Shown here: in pieces, positions 1 to 10,646 of the stretch | Layout: each line of letters begins with the position of its first letter | Numbering within the stretch: position 1 is the first letter of the stretch | DNA from: Bacillus mojavensis RO-H-1 = KCTC 3706 | GTDB taxonomy: Bacteria > Bacillota > Bacilli > Bacillales > Bacillaceae | NCBI RefSeq assembly: GCF_000245335.1 | Contig: NZ_JH600280.1 | Coordinates: 124,001 to 188,000, forward strand | Direction of reading: 5' to 3' | DNA length: 64,000 bases | Notes under the pieces: generated by a model | Told to the model about the DNA's origin: nothing | What the model saw: only the letters and a program-made list of their open reading frames with translations | Database searches by the model: none | Program-made: the position numbers and the translations under genes

Positions 1-503
1 TTGCTTTCAAAAACGAACACATTCGCCGAACGGATAATGCCCTTCATCCGGTCGCTGACATATCCTGTGTCTGTCATTAACGCGAGCTTGCGCCCATTAC
101 AATGAAACACATAAAACATGGGCTCAGCCGCATCGTGAGAGACGCCAAACGATTCTACATCAAGTCCGCCAAACGACTTCACCGTCTCCATCGGAAACTC
201 AAACTTTTGATCGGTATCAATTTTGCCGATCTGGTTCTCCATCGCCTTCCACGTCTTCTCGTTCGCATAGATCGGAAGCTTGTACTTTCTGGCGATGACG
301 CCGAGGCCTTTAATATGGTCACTATGCTCATGCGTCACAAAAATGCCGTCCACATCATCCAGCTTACGTCCGATTTGCGCCATTAATCCGTCCATGGCTT
401 TCCCGCTCAAACCGGCGTCCACTAAAAACGCGTGATCCTCTGTTTCCAGGTAAAACGCATTTCCCGTACTCCCGCTCGCAAGTACGCTAAATTGCAAGCT
501 CAT
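1..503 (-). CDS. walJ: WalJ metallo-beta-lactamase-fold hydrolase (N-terminal part, cut by window edge)
   Basis: This is the first 167 codons of the WalJ (YycJ) MBL-fold protein, a nuclease-like hydrolase encoded last in the wal operon and linked in the family to cell-wall regulation and DNA metabolism. It begins [15 protein letters not shown] and carries the metal-binding motif THEHSDH near residue 55, followed by an MTDTGY stretch typical of the family. The C-terminal part lies outside the window. The ATG is 15 bases beyond the walI stop, and its GGAGTG ribosome site overlaps the end of walI, so it is cotranscribed with walRKHI. Confidence 0.93.
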   Translation of the reverse strand, partial: MSLQFSVLASGSTGNAFYLETEDHAFLVDAGLSGKAMDGLMAQIGRKLDDVDGIFVTHEHSDHIKGLGVIARKYKLPIYANEKTWKAMENQIGKIDTDQKFEFPMETVKSFGGLDVESFGVSHDAAEPMFYVFHCNGRKLALMTDTGYVSDRMKGIIRSANVFVFES

Positions 504-517
504 TTCAGTTCACTCCA

Positions 518-1363
518 TTATTTTGATTGGTCTGTATCTAAAATCGTACTCTCCAAAGCATTCACAGTAAAATACTCTTGCACTTTCTTTTTCTCGCCGT
601 TCACTTTTTTATCATACTCCACCGTAACTCTCCATACCGGCGCCAGCACCTGCGTACTTGTCAGCGGATATTGCGCCACATAGCCGAATTTCACACTCTT
701 TATGGTGCAGTATTCTTTTAACTGATTTTGATAGTACAATAATTCAACCGCATCAAGCTCAGTAATTAAGCTTTCTTTCTGAATCTGCTTAAAGGTCTCA
801 AGGGTCGACTGCTCGTATGACACAACCTCGTTTTTATCGTTTAAATGCAAAATCACTTGTCCGATCATATTAGAGGAGTTGTCAGTCTTCTGATAAATAT
901 AATGGCCTTCATACGTTTGGAAGTAAATGATTTCTTTTTTAGATTTATCCACCTTCCAAAGCTTATATTTTTCACCATCTTGAATTTTAGAAGACACAAG
1001 CGCCTGTGCATCGCCCTCTATGTTTTTCTTGGAAAGGCCAATCGGGCTCGTAAACTTCATCTTTAGGTTCGTTACTTTATGATCATCACTAGGCATATCC
1101 ATCATAGGCTTTTGATCCTTGAGTGATTCGATATCATCCTTCGTGAAGACCTTTTGATTCGCCGTGATCCGATAGCCTTCTATCGCTTCCTTATCCAGAC
1201 CTTCATACGTGATATGATCTGCCTTCATGTCATGCTCTACATCGTTTTTAATGACTTCATATTCTTTACTGATCGACCGCTTTTCAAAAAACTGATAGCC
1301 TAAGAAAATATCTAAAATGAGGAAGGCAACGATGAAGATTGTTTTTGTCTTATTCCACTCCAT
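518..1363 (-). CDS. walI: WalI (YycI), membrane-anchored regulator of WalK
   Basis: The 281-residue protein has one N-terminal transmembrane helix (about residues 8-27) and a large extracytoplasmic YycI domain. In B. subtilis WalI and WalH form a membrane complex with the WalK kinase and restrain its activity. The length matches the family, and no enzymatic motif is expected or seen. The start overlaps the end of walH by 14 bases, as is usual for translationally coupled members of this operon. Confidence 0.95.
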   Translation of the reverse strand: MEWNKTKTIFIVAFLILDIFLGYQFFEKRSISKEYEVIKNDVEHDMKADHITYEGLDKEAIEGYRITANQKVFTKDDIESLKDQKPMMDMPSDDHKVTNLKMKFTSPIGLSKKNIEGDAQALVSSKIQDGEKYKLWKVDKSKKEIIYFQTYEGHYIYQKTDNSSNMIGQVILHLNDKNEVVSYEQSTLETFKQIQKESLITELDAVELLYYQNQLKEYCTIKSVKFGYVAQYPLTSTQVLAPVWRVTVEYDKKVNGEKKKVQEYFTVNALESTILDTDQSK

Positions 1364-2717
1364 TGTCCGCCCCCTCCTTCTTCAATAATTCCTTCGTAAT
1401 CGGCACCATTTTTCCGTTTATTTTCATAGCCCAAACCGGTTCAAGCTCAACAAGAGGATCATCGTTGGTTGATGTTGACACCAACTGATACGCAGGGAAA
1501 ATCTGATCAATTTTGTCCGTATCATACGCCGTTTGTTTGGATAGAAGAGCCCTCACTTCACTGCCGCTCATCAGCTCTGTTTCACTTGTTTTAATCGGAT
1601 TCGTTCCAAGACTGTAGTTCGGCCGTTTATAGCTGAGAATATCGTCATTGGCCCATTGCACGGTGATCGCCGAAGTGCCGCCAAACGGTTTAGACATGCT
1701 GTTAATGACCGGGAGCTGGTCCATAAAGATATAGAAACTCAGCTGCTGGCTGTCATTGATATTAAAAAATTGATAGTGATCCGTCCAGCTTCCTGTATCC
1801 TCTAGGTATTTCTGACTCTTTTTGATTAACTCACCTGTTTGATACGAGGTGCTCTGCACTAAATTACGCTGCTGAAATTGAACCTGTCGCTGAGTCAAGC
1901 TGACATCTAAACGGCTGATGCCATCCGTCAGTACATTTCTGTTATTATAATTTGAATCTTCTCTTACGATGCTTGGATCGCTGAACAGTGCCTGTTTAAA
2001 AGTGTTTGTCTTAATTGATTCCGTGACAAATTCCTTTTTATCCATCGTAAGCGATTTGTTTGGAAGCAAGAACTCTTTCTTTGTTCCGATCGAAAACAAG
2101 CTGTACGCAGGCATGTTTGATTTTTTGTTTTGTAAATCATTCATGATATTCCGGTAGTTTGCTGATTCAACCGTCACTTCCAGAATAAGCTGCTTGCTGT
2201 AAGATACCAAATAAATCTTCTTATTCGTTTTTGTTTCTTCGAATGGGATCATAATATGATCAAACGAGCTGTATTCAAACGATTGATTGGACCATTTAAG
2301 CAGCGTTTGAATAATATCAATAGGTATCGTGTCACTGAATTGCAGATCAAGCTTGGCAGCAGAACCGCCTCTTCCATAAAACCAGCTCTTGAATCCGGCC
2401 TTATCATATTGATCCGATATATCTTTAATGCCTTTTACATCCCAATGCGGCAAATCTGACCAGACTTCATCATAAAGTGTTTCATCATCGACCTTATAAT
2501 GAGCACCGTCATCATGAATAAACATTTCCCGCGGTTTTACCGTTTCAGACAGCTTTTGGGTATTTTTCTCAATTTTATGTTTCTCACGCACCATAGACTC
2601 TGCTGATGATGAGCCTTCAGAAAAATTAGGCTGAAATGTCCATATGCTCCATGTAAAAACAAGACTGATGACGACAAGTACCGTAAGTAATATTGTTTTT
2701 ATATTTTCACGCTTCAT
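1350..2717 (-). CDS. walH: WalH (YycH), negative regulator of WalK
   Basis: This 455-residue protein has a short cytoplasmic tail, one transmembrane helix (about residues 8-28) and an extracytoplasmic YycH domain. It acts with WalI to repress WalK in Bacillus. I place the start at the second ATG (MKRENIK). The GAGG ribosome site abuts the upstream ATG, which would leave no spacing, but sits 9 bases from this one, and the resulting length equals that of the B. subtilis protein. The gene begins inside the last codons of walK. Confidence 0.94.
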   Translation of the reverse strand: MKRENIKTILLTVLVVISLVFTWSIWTFQPNFSEGSSSAESMVREKHKIEKNTQKLSETVKPREMFIHDDGAHYKVDDETLYDEVWSDLPHWDVKGIKDISDQYDKAGFKSWFYGRGGSAAKLDLQFSDTIPIDIIQTLLKWSNQSFEYSSFDHIMIPFEETKTNKKIYLVSYSKQLILEVTVESANYRNIMNDLQNKKSNMPAYSLFSIGTKKEFLLPNKSLTMDKKEFVTESIKTNTFKQALFSDPSIVREDSNYNNRNVLTDGISRLDVSLTQRQVQFQQRNLVQSTSYQTGELIKKSQKYLEDTGSWTDHYQFFNINDSQQLSFYIFMDQLPVINSMSKPFGGTSAITVQWANDDILSYKRPNYSLGTNPIKTSETELMSGSEVRALLSKQTAYDTDKIDQIFPAYQLVSTSTNDDPLVELEPVWAMKINGKMVPITKELLKKEGADNGVE

Positions 2718-4542
2718 CCCAATCATCCTCTTGTTCTTCTTTATATGGAAGAGTAAACGTTATCGTTGTGCCTTTTCCTTCTACACTGTCTGCCCAAATA
2801 TCTCCGCCGTGCGCCTGAACCATTTCCCTCGCAATGGCAAGTCCCAGACCGGTACCGCCGAGCTTTCTCGTTCTCGCTTTATCGACCCTGTAGAAGCGGT
2901 CAAAGACTTTTTCGACATCCTTTTTCGGAATCCCAATCCCTTCATCCTTAACACTGATATAGAGAAGTTCTTCCTCTTCATTTACGTCAATCGAGAAGGT
3001 GACATGTCCGCCTTCAGGAGAATATTTTAAAGCGTTGGAAATAATATTATCGAGTACCTGCGTAATTTTATCCTGGTCAATCTCTACATACAGGTTTCTG
3101 TCCGGCAGATTGCGGATAAATTCCACATGCTGTTCCTTCGTCATTTCAAAGCGATCAATAATGAGGGACATAAATCGGACGATTTGAATCCACTCACGAT
3201 TAAATTGATAATCCTTGCTGTCAAATTTAGAAAGCTGAAGCAAATCGTTTACAAGCCGAATCATCCGCTCTGTTTCATTCTGCGTCACCATTAAGAAACG
3301 CGGTGCAATGTCTTTGTTTTCCCATGCACCTTCAGCTAACGCCTCTAAATAACTGCGCATTGTCGTAAGCGGCGTCCGCAGCTCGTGTGATACATTCGCC
3401 ACAAACTCTCTGCGTTCCTGATCAATTTTCTCCTGCTCGGTTACATCGTAAATGACCGCAATTAAGCCATCGATTTTGCCATGCTCCCTTTGAATCACGG
3501 AGAAATTGACGCGAAGCACTGTCAGTTCGTCGTCCCGCTCAATTTCGAGCAGCATAGAGTCCTGCTGTTCAACTAAATCTTCAAATGTATAATTCTCTTG
3601 AATCCCCAGCAAGCTTGTAATCGGCATTTCCAAAGCTGTTTCACGTGAAACGTTCAGCAGCTCCAGCGCCGGGCTGTTCAAGAGGATAATCGCTCCGTTT
3701 CGGTTTGTGGCAATAACGCCGTCCGTCATATAGGCAATAACAGAGGAAAGCTTTCTGCGTTCACCCTCTGTCATGGCCTGTGCATCTTCAAGCTCTCTCG
3801 TTAAGTGATTAAACGTTGTGGCGAGCTGTCCAATTTCATCATGACCATACTTTCTAACCTTCCTGGAGAAATTCCCTTTCGCAAGCTCCATTGCCTGTTT
3901 CCTCATATCTGAAAGCGGGTGGGTAATGGTTCTGGCTAGAAAAATACCGAGAAGGGCTGTCAAAACGAGGGCCAAACCAGTGCCGGAGGCCAGTATTGTG
4001 TTGATGGTCTTCATTTGGCCAAAGACATCTTCCATGCTCGCTACCACATAAATCGCTCCGACAACCTCTTGGTTTTCAGTGGTAACGGGCTTTGCGGAAA
4101 TGAGGACTCTTATTTTGCTTTTCGGGTCATAATATTTTCTAGAATAAGACTGTTTAGTAGAAAAAATTCTTTTGAAAATGAGATCCGTCGTTTGTTTCCC
4201 TGCAACTTCTTCTCCATATGGCCTTGAAGAGCCAACCACTTCATAGCTTTTATCAACAAAAGTAATTTCCCGAATTTCATCACTCTTCGTGAAGTCATTC
4301 AAAATACGGCTGACATCATCCTTAATGACGGTGCTGTCATTATCACTCTTATATTCCTGCTCAATATAATAAGAAAGGTTGTCGATTCGCTGATTAAGCG
4401 ATTGTTCATAAGATGTAATCAGCGACTTCTCTACCTGATTGACAAAATACACACCAATGACTTGCATCGCGATGATAATCAAAAGCACATAAATCAAGGT
4501 AATCTTAAATTGGATCGACCGAAAAAAACCAACCTTATTCAT
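2707..4542 (-). CDS. walK: WalK essential sensor histidine kinase
   Basis: WalK senses the state of the cell wall and phosphorylates WalR; the system is essential in low-GC Gram-positives. The 611 residues show transmembrane helices at about 13-33 and 183-203 enclosing an extracellular sensor domain. A HAMP linker (about 204-256), a PAS domain (about 265-370), a HisKA domain with the motif VSHELRTPLT (His386 by my count) and an HATPase domain with DEGIGIP and GTGLGL boxes follow. It starts 6 bases after walR. A parS site for Spo0J/ParB lies inside the coding sequence, near codon 300. Confidence 0.97.
   Translation of the reverse strand: MNKVGFFRSIQFKITLIYVLLIIIAMQVIGVYFVNQVEKSLITSYEQSLNQRIDNLSYYIEQEYKSDNDSTVIKDDVSRILNDFTKSDEIREITFVDKSYEVVGSSRPYGEEVAGKQTTDLIFKRIFSTKQSYSRKYYDPKSKIRVLISAKPVTTENQEVVGAIYVVASMEDVFGQMKTINTILASGTGLALVLTALLGIFLARTITHPLSDMRKQAMELAKGNFSRKVRKYGHDEIGQLATTFNHLTRELEDAQAMTEGERRKLSSVIAYMTDGVIATNRNGAIILLNSPALELLNVSRETALEMPITSLLGIQENYTFEDLVEQQDSMLLEIERDDELTVLRVNFSVIQREHGKIDGLIAVIYDVTEQEKIDQERREFVANVSHELRTPLTTMRSYLEALAEGAWENKDIAPRFLMVTQNETERMIRLVNDLLQLSKFDSKDYQFNREWIQIVRFMSLIIDRFEMTKEQHVEFIRNLPDRNLYVEIDQDKITQVLDNIISNALKYSPEGGHVTFSIDVNEEEELLYISVKDEGIGIPKKDVEKVFDRFYRVDKARTRKLGGTGLGLAIAREMVQAHGGDIWADSVEGKGTTITFTLPYKEEQEDDWDEA
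3637..3652. other. parS site in walK (ParB/Spo0J nucleation site)
   Basis: The sequence TGTTTCACGTGAAACG differs only at its last base from the 16-bp parS consensus TGTTTCACGTGAAACA. Origin-proximal parS sites lie inside genes in B. subtilis. It is one of three in the window and would load Spo0J and SMC around oriC. Confidence 0.88.
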
Positions 4543-4548
4543 TGGGCA

Positions 4549-5256
4549 TTAGTCCTGTTCTGGGTTTCTCAAGTAATAACCGACGCCGCGGCGTGTGACA
4601 ATCCAATTTGGATGGCTTGGGTTGTCCTCAATTTTTTCGCGAAGGCGGCGCACTGTTACGTCAACCGTTCTGACATCCCCAAAGTAATCGTAGCCCCAGA
4701 CTGTTTGCAGCAAGTGCTCACGTGTCATGACTTGACCGATGTGTTTTGCCAGGTAATGCAGCAATTCGAACTCACGATGGGTCAATTCGATCGTTTCATC
4801 TCTTTTAGACACTACATACGCGTCAGGGAAGATCACGAGGGAGCCGATATGAATGTCGTTGGAAGATGATTCTTCCTCCGCTGGCGCTGTTGTCAGCTGG
4901 CGGCGCAGGTTCGCTTTCACACGGGCCAAAAGCTCACGTGTGCTGAATGGTTTCGTAACATAGTCATCAGCGCCAATTTCAAGCCCGATGACCTTATCAA
5001 TTTCTGAATCCTTAGCCGTCAGCATAATGATAGGCATATCGTATTTCTTTCTGACTTCACGGCATACTTCAACGCCGTCTTTATTTGGAAGCATAATATC
5101 TAAAAGAATTAAATCAGGCTGAAGCTCTTCCACCATTTCGACGGCTTCATTTCCGTCATAGGCGCAATGCACTTCATAGCCCTCTTTTCTTAAGTTGAAT
5201 TCTAATATATCTGCAATCGGTTTTTCATCATCTACTACAAGGATCTTTTTATCCAT
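4549..5256 (-). CDS. walR: WalR essential OmpR-family response regulator
   Basis: WalR controls autolysin and wall-metabolism genes. It has a receiver domain with the acidic pair after KKILVVDDE, the phosphoacceptor Asp53 in LLDIMLPN and a switch Lys in VTKPF. A winged-helix DNA-binding domain follows, with the segment [15 protein letters not shown]. Two adjacent ATGs are possible. The AGGAGG sits 10 bases from the first and 13 from the second; I give the second because it produces the usual 235 residues. This is the first gene of the wal operon. Confidence 0.96.
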   Translation of the reverse strand: MDKKILVVDDEKPIADILEFNLRKEGYEVHCAYDGNEAVEMVEELQPDLILLDIMLPNKDGVEVCREVRKKYDMPIIMLTAKDSEIDKVIGLEIGADDYVTKPFSTRELLARVKANLRRQLTTAPAEEESSSNDIHIGSLVIFPDAYVVSKRDETIELTHREFELLHYLAKHIGQVMTREHLLQTVWGYDYFGDVRTVDVTVRRLREKIEDNPSHPNWIVTRRGVGYYLRNPEQD

Positions 5257-5352
5257 CATTTTTGATTTTCCTCCTGCCGAATGGTCTTCATTTCATCTAT
5301 ATCACATTCGTTACATCACTTATGGCCCAAATAGAACAATGGGTCCTTGTCT

Positions 5353-5358
5353 ATTATA
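5353..5358 (-). promoter_or_regulatory. Possible -10 box of the wal operon promoter
   Basis: On the minus strand a TATAAT lies about 95 bases upstream of walR. The -35 region 17 bases further up (TTTATC) is weak, so the assignment rests mainly on the perfect -10 and its position. Confidence 0.45.
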
Positions 5359-5531
5359 ACGGTTTAAGGTCAAAAGATAAAAAAAATAAAGGTTTAGAAA
5401 AAAACACATTTTTCACCTTCATCCACCAGTTGTCTATCTTTTGTCATGTTTTTCAACTTTTCTTAAAAAAGATAATTTAAATGAAACCTCCCCTCACCTT
5501 CGTGCGTCTTTTCATTGACGTCTTCTTCTTT

Positions 5532-5553
5532 GAACCGGCCGCAGGGCCGGTTC
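5532..5553. other. GC-rich hairpin between walR leader and tRNA cluster
   Basis: GAACCGGCC and GGCCGGTTC form a 9-bp stem. A run of T follows on the plus strand only, where no gene is seen. Between the minus-strand tRNA terminator and the walR promoter it could be a backup block for antisense transcription. Confidence 0.5.
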
Positions 5554-5600
5554 TCCCTTTTTCTTCTATTATAACACTCCGCATGTCTATCTTTTCTTAA

Positions 5601-5632
5601 AAGAAAAAACGCACCTACGATTGCAGATGCGT
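5601..5632 (-). terminator. Rho-independent terminator of the tRNA operon
   Basis: On the minus strand a 10-bp stem (ACGCATCTGC paired with GTAGGTGCGT, loop AATC) is followed by TTTTTTC just after tRNA-Phe. Confidence 0.85.
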
Positions 5633-5640
5633 TTGGTAAG

Positions 5641-5713
<73 letters not shown>

Positions 5714-5748
5714 AAATGATTTATTTTTCTCTACTAAGTAAAGTAAAA

Positions 5749-5825
5749 TGGCGGTCCGGACGGGACTCGAACCCGCGACCTCCTGCGTGACAGGCAGGCA
5801 TTCTAACCAACTGAACTACCGGACC
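5749..5825 (-). tRNA. tRNA-Asp (GTC)
   Basis: The acceptor is GGTCCGG/CCGGACC, the anticodon loop CTGTCAC gives GTC, and the CCA end is encoded. It is third in the Lys-Glu-Asp-Phe cluster, the order of trnY in B. subtilis. Confidence 0.96.
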
Positions 5826-5906
5826 TTACAGTAATTTGTCTGGAGAGCTGTCGTGTCAGCTCTCCAGACAAATAAGGAATTTAGCAATAACGCTAAAGTA
5901 AATCAA

Positions 5907-5977
5907 TGACCCGTACGGGATTCGAACCCGTGTTACCGCCGTGAAAGGGCGGTGTCTTAACCGCTTGACCAACGGCC
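5907..5977 (-). tRNA. tRNA-Glu (TTC), one base short in the 5' acceptor strand
   Basis: The anticodon loop CTTTCAC gives TTC, and the D- and T-arms are intact. The 5' end reads GGCCGTTGG, whereas the 3' acceptor strand ACGGGTC calls for GGCCCGT. One C of a three-C run is therefore missing and the acceptor stem cannot form seven pairs. Either the copy is defective or the sequence has a homopolymer error. CCA is not encoded. Confidence 0.9.
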
Positions 5978-5987
5978 TTCACAAAAA

Positions 5988-6063
5988 TGGTGAGCCATGA
6001 AGGACTCGAACCTTCGACCCTCTGATTAAAAGTCAGATGCTCTACCAACTGAGCTAATGGCTC
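5988..6063 (-). tRNA. tRNA-Lys (TTT)
   Basis: The acceptor is GAGCCAT/ATGGCTC, the anticodon loop ACTTTTAA gives TTT, and the 3' CCA is encoded. It is the first tRNA of the operon. Confidence 0.96.
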
Positions 6064-6153
6064 CTAAGATGCCGGATTTTTCATAGAGCAAACGACTTGG
6101 ATCAAGTTCTTATCTTGTACTCTATTGAAGTAGTTTCCGTAACAACGAGATTT

Positions 6154-6182
6154 ATAATATCACGAACAAATAGAAGTGGCAA
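6154..6182 (-). promoter_or_regulatory. SigA promoter of the tRNA operon
   Basis: On the minus strand TTGCCA and TATTAT are separated by exactly 17 bases, about 90 bases upstream of tRNA-Lys. No other promoter is evident between purA and the tRNAs. Confidence 0.75.
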
Positions 6183-6240
6183 TAACTTTTTTGGTTTTTT
6201 TTCATATTTTTTTCTCAGACCAACTTATATGCAGTTTTCA

Positions 6241-6272
6241 AACAAAAAAAAAGCCCCTGAAATCAGGGGCTT
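6241..6272 (-). terminator. Terminator of purA
   Basis: The stem AGCCCCTG/CAGGGGCT with a 4-base loop is followed by nine T on the minus strand, just after the purA stop codon. Confidence 0.92.
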
Positions 6273-6285
6273 ACGGGTATTCTGC

Positions 6286-7593
<1,308 letters not shown>

Positions 7594-7629
7594 TTAACCT
7601 TTCAAAAACGATTCTATTCAAACAAATCA

Positions 7630-7658
7630 AGTTTATCAGTGAAGAAACAGAAAGTCAA
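7630..7658 (-). promoter_or_regulatory. SigA promoter of purA
   Basis: On the minus strand TTGACT and TAAACT are separated by 17 bases, ending about 50 bases upstream of the purA start. Confidence 0.78.
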
Positions 7659-7662
7659 TTGC

Positions 7663-7706
7663 AAATCCGAACATTAAATTCTTGTAAATCCTCATTCGTT
7701 CGCTTT
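7663..7706 (-). promoter_or_regulatory. Inverted pair of PurBoxes (PurR operator)
   Basis: AAATCCGAACATT on the plus strand and AAAGCGAACGAAT on the minus strand match the PurBox consensus around its CGAAC core. They face each other immediately upstream of the -35 of purA. PurR represses purA in B. subtilis, with relief by PRPP. Confidence 0.78.
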
Positions 7707-7784
7707 AATTGATATTAGAAGCGTTTTCTTAAAGCTTTTCCTCGAAAAGCTCATGAAACTTTCATCCTTTAGTGGAGGAAAGAA

Positions 7785-8204
7785 TCACTTGTCTGAAATC
7801 CCTTTTGTGTTCATGAACACGATTCGCCAGCCGTCTGGATCCTCTATTGTCACCCCTCCATGACTCCAGTACGGGTTCTCAGGTTCCGCTTCCTGATAGC
7901 CCATTCTTTTTAATTTTGCAGTGATGGCTTTGATTTCTTCTTCGTTCGGCACATAAAAGACGAGCAGGCTGTCTGGATGGGGCACGAGCGCTGTACTTTC
8001 CCCTTCATGCTGGGTGAATTCCAAGTGGTAATCGGTGTGGGGGAGGCCAAACATGACACCGTCATACCCATTATGCTGATGAAATTCACCAAGTCGTTTT
8101 AAGCCCAGCCCTTCTTCATAAAACCGAATGATCTGTTCAAGCTGGCCCGTGGGTCTCGCTATCCGAATTTGTGCGGCATGAAATTGTGAAAAACAATTCC
8201 TCAT
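7785..8204 (-). CDS. yycE: YycE, VOC/glyoxalase-fold protein
   Basis: A 139-residue protein of the vicinal-oxygen-chelate superfamily, probably a cytoplasmic metal-dependent enzyme whose substrate is unknown. The beta-alpha repeats appear as AQIRIARPTGQLEQIIRF and later VTIEDPDGWRIVFM, the usual C-terminal metal-ligand strand. AAGGAG lies at good distance from the ATG. It is separated from dnaC by a terminator and from purA by the purA promoter, so it is probably a single-gene unit. Confidence 0.88.
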   Translation of the reverse strand: MRNCFSQFHAAQIRIARPTGQLEQIIRFYEEGLGLKRLGEFHQHNGYDGVMFGLPHTDYHLEFTQHEGESTALVPHPDSLLVFYVPNEEEIKAITAKLKRMGYQEAEPENPYWSHGGVTIEDPDGWRIVFMNTKGISDK

Positions 8205-8290
8205 TGTTACCCTCTCCTTTTTGCCTCATTTTATTAAACCGCTTTCATTATTACATCCGCTAAGCGGCTGGTTTCTCTTCCATCTTTTGG

Positions 8291-8324
8291 ATGAAAAAAC
8301 CCCAAGAAAAAGCTCTTGGGGTTT
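8291..8324 (-). terminator. Terminator of dnaC
   Basis: AAACCCCAAGA pairs with TCTTGGGGTTT, followed by TTTT on the minus strand. The hairpin begins at the last base of dnaC. Confidence 0.88.
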
Positions 8325-9687
8325 ACGCACCGGGCGGAACACCTGCGTCGTCAAAACGCCGTTCCAGGTTGACGAATTTATTGTATTCTTTTACGAACGC
8401 AAGAGACACGGTTCCTACCGGGCCGTTACGCTGTTTGGCAATAATGATTTCGATAATGTTTTTGTTCTCAGTTTCTTTGTCATAGTAGTCATCACGATAA
8501 AGGAACGCAACAATATCTGCATCCTGCTCAATACTTCCTGATTCACGGATATCAGACATCATCGGACGTTTATCCTGACGCTGCTCAACACCACGCGAAA
8601 GCTGAGAAAGCGCAATAACAGGGACTTGAAGCTCTCTGGCGATCGATTTCAGTTCACGGGAAATTTCTGATACTTCCTGCTGACGGTTATCTTTTGAACG
8701 TCCGCTTCCCTGAATCAATTGAAGGTAATCGATCAAAATCATGCCAAGACCGCTTTCCTGCTTCAAACGGCGGCATTTGGCACGGATTTCACTGACACGG
8801 ATACCTGGTGTGTCATCGATATAAATTCCGCTGTTGGACAGGCTTCCCATCGCCATCGTCAGCTTGCCCCAATCCTCTTCTGTCAGATTTCCTGTACGAA
8901 GGTTTTGGGCATTGATATTTCCCTCGGCACAAAGCATACGCATAACGAGCTGCTCGGCACCCATCTCAAGACTGAAAATGGCTACACTCTCGTCGGTCTT
9001 TGTCGCTACGTTTTGCGCGATATTCAGGGCAAAGGCCGTTTTCCCTACTGACGGACGGGCAGCCACAATAATCAAGTCATTGCGCTGGAATCCGGCAGTC
9101 ATCCGGTCAAGCTCAGAAAAACCTGTTGGAATCCCGGTAATATCACCTTTTCTATTGTGAAGCTGTTCGATGTTGTCATACGTCTGAACAAGGACATCCT
9201 TGATATTTTGGAAGGCGCTTGTATTTTTGCGCTGCGCCACTTCCATAATCGTTTTTTCCGCTTCACTGAGTAAATCTTCAACCTCGTCCTCGCGGGTATA
9301 TCCGTCCTGAGCGATTGTTGTCGCTGTTCTGATTAACCGGCGAAGAATTGATTTTTCCTCTACGATTTTTGCGTAATATTCTATGTTAGCCGCTGTCGGC
9401 ACCGAGTTTGCGATATCAGTCAGATACGATATGCCTCCCACTTCTTCCAGCAGGTCCGTGTTGGCAAGCTCTGACGTCACCGTAACTAAATCAACCGGTT
9501 CACCGCGGTCTCCGAGCACCAGCATCGCATTATAAATTTTTTGGTGGGACATTCTATAGAAATCATCTGGAATCAATACCTCTGAAGCCAGTGTTAAAGC
9601 AGACGGCTGTAAAAAAATAGCGCCTAACACGGCTTGTTCGGCTTCTATATTTTGCGGCGGCAGCCGATCATTCAGAAGGTCTGTCAT
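8323..9687 (-). CDS. dnaC: Replicative DNA helicase DnaC (DnaB family)
   Basis: This hexameric 5'-3' helicase unwinds DNA at the replication fork and is loaded by DnaB/DnaD/DnaI in Bacillus. It has an N-terminal DnaB domain (about residues 8-110) and a RecA-like ATPase domain. Walker A is ARPSVGKTAF near residue 210, Walker B is MILIDYLQLI, and the arginine-rich ALSQLSRGVEQR segment is present. I start at ATG (MTDLLND). A GTG three codons upstream lies too close to the AGAGG site. The length of 454 residues equals the B. subtilis protein. Confidence 0.97.
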   Translation of the reverse strand: MTDLLNDRLPPQNIEAEQAVLGAIFLQPSALTLASEVLIPDDFYRMSHQKIYNAMLVLGDRGEPVDLVTVTSELANTDLLEEVGGISYLTDIANSVPTAANIEYYAKIVEEKSILRRLIRTATTIAQDGYTREDEVEDLLSEAEKTIMEVAQRKNTSAFQNIKDVLVQTYDNIEQLHNRKGDITGIPTGFSELDRMTAGFQRNDLIIVAARPSVGKTAFALNIAQNVATKTDESVAIFSLEMGAEQLVMRMLCAEGNINAQNLRTGNLTEEDWGKLTMAMGSLSNSGIYIDDTPGIRVSEIRAKCRRLKQESGLGMILIDYLQLIQGSGRSKDNRQQEVSEISRELKSIARELQVPVIALSQLSRGVEQRQDKRPMMSDIRESGSIEQDADIVAFLYRDDYYDKETENKNIIEIIIAKQRNGPVGTVSLAFVKEYNKFVNLERRFDDAGVPPGA

Positions 9688-9857
9688 GCTAAGCACCGTC
9701 CTCTCATTAAAAAATCTCCAAACTCCATTTTACCATTTATCCAGAAAAAAAATAGAAAAATTCTTTGTTTCCTATTTTTTTCAGTCAGCAGATTGGATAG
9801 TTTCGGACAGTGTCAGCCTGGGAAAAAAAACTGATAAAACTTGAGGGAGGAATAAAT

Positions 9858-10058
9858 ATGCTGAAAAAATACGCCGTAACACCCAACGTCGATGTGGACG
9901 GCTGGTTTATCACAGTGGATAATGTGGCGCCTACAGCTTTATACACCTCTAAAGACGCCGCAATTGAAAAAGCGAAGCAGGTAGCCAAAGAGAACAGCCC
10001 GGCAAAGCTTGTGATTTATGACCAGCATAAAAATGTGGAAGAGGAACTCTCTTTCTAA
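9858..10058 (+). CDS. yycD: YycD, small DUF2188-type protein
   Basis: A 66-residue protein beginning MLKKYAVTPN with the pattern WFITVDN...ALYTSKDAAIEKAKQVAKENSPAKLVIYD. This repeat-like unit is typical of DUF2188 and of unknown function. GGGAGG sits 7 bases from the ATG. A longer reading frame upstream lacks a ribosome site and is not used. It is divergent from dnaC and followed by its own terminator. Confidence 0.85.
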   Translation: MLKKYAVTPNVDVDGWFITVDNVAPTALYTSKDAAIEKAKQVAKENSPAKLVIYDQHKNVEEELSF

Positions 10059-10065
10059 CAAACTG

Positions 10066-10094
10066 AAAGCCTTCGCTGCCGCGGGGCTTTTTTT
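10066..10094 (+). terminator. Terminator of yycD
   Basis: AAAGCC pairs with GGGCTTT around a GC-rich loop, followed by seven T shortly after the yycD stop. Confidence 0.75.
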
Positions 10095-10109
10095 AACGGG
10101 TAAGACACG

Positions 10110-10313
10110 CTATTCCATCCATTTGAATCCGGTACGCATCATGATATCCGCCGCCTTTTGATACAGCTCCCACTCTTCAAATGAAGCAAATTTCCCCATT
10201 AGCTCCTGAAGCTTATGCCGCAAAGCGATATATTCTTCCAATGTGACAGCTCTCTCAGTGTCGATCTGATGCTCATACAGCATTTGTTTTAATAATGATA
10301 ACGGTTTATTCAT
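10110..10313 (-). CDS. yyzB: YyzB-like small hypothetical protein
   Basis: A 67-residue cytoplasmic protein of unknown function, predicted largely helical, with acidic and aromatic patches (ERAVTLEEYIALRHKLQEL, FEEWELYQKAADIMMR). GGAGGG lies 7 bases from the ATG. It converges on yycD and diverges from yycC. The symbol is given from gene order in B. subtilis (between yycD and yycC) and is less certain than the gene itself. Confidence 0.75.
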   Translation of the reverse strand: MNKPLSLLKQMLYEHQIDTERAVTLEEYIALRHKLQELMGKFASFEEWELYQKAADIMMRTGFKWME

Positions 10314-10433
10314 GATGAACCCTCCTTATCTCTTTTATAAGGGGCATTTTCGGAATGCACCATTCCTTTGTGATATCTTCTTACGTTTCACATCTGATTC
10401 TTGTACAATGGACAAAAGAGAGGAGGGATCTTT

Positions 10434-10574
10434 GTGAGACCTTTGCAAATTTCTGCTGAAACTGCACAAAAGCTTGCAGAGTCTTTGAATCTGCCGCTTG
10501 AACAGATCATGCATATGCCTCAGCATATCCTGCTTGCCAAAATGGCTGAATTGCAGAAAGAGGACAAATCATAA
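10434..10574 (+). CDS. yycC: YycC family protein, 46 residues
   Basis: A very short protein starting from GTG with GGAGGG at ideal distance. It reads MRPLQISAETAQKLAESL, then LPLEQIMHMPQHILLAKMAE. The Leu/Met-rich helix is typical of the YycC family found across Bacillaceae. Its function is unknown. It stands upstream of yycB on the same strand, 72 bases away. Confidence 0.8.
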   Translation: MRPLQISAETAQKLAESLNLPLEQIMHMPQHILLAKMAELQKEDKS

Positions 10575-10646
10575 CCCGCACTCGCATACTTGCTTACATG
10601 TATCGGAATGATATTAAGTATATGTTAGAAAAGAGGAGTAACTGCT

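Noticed and set aside
4402-4869. Plus-strand open frame opposite walK/walR
   Set aside because: It is antisense to two conserved genes, without a ribosome site or recognisable product.
5532-5553. Main terminator of the tRNA operon
   Set aside because: On the tRNA strand no T-run follows; the hairpin at 5601-5632 fits much better.
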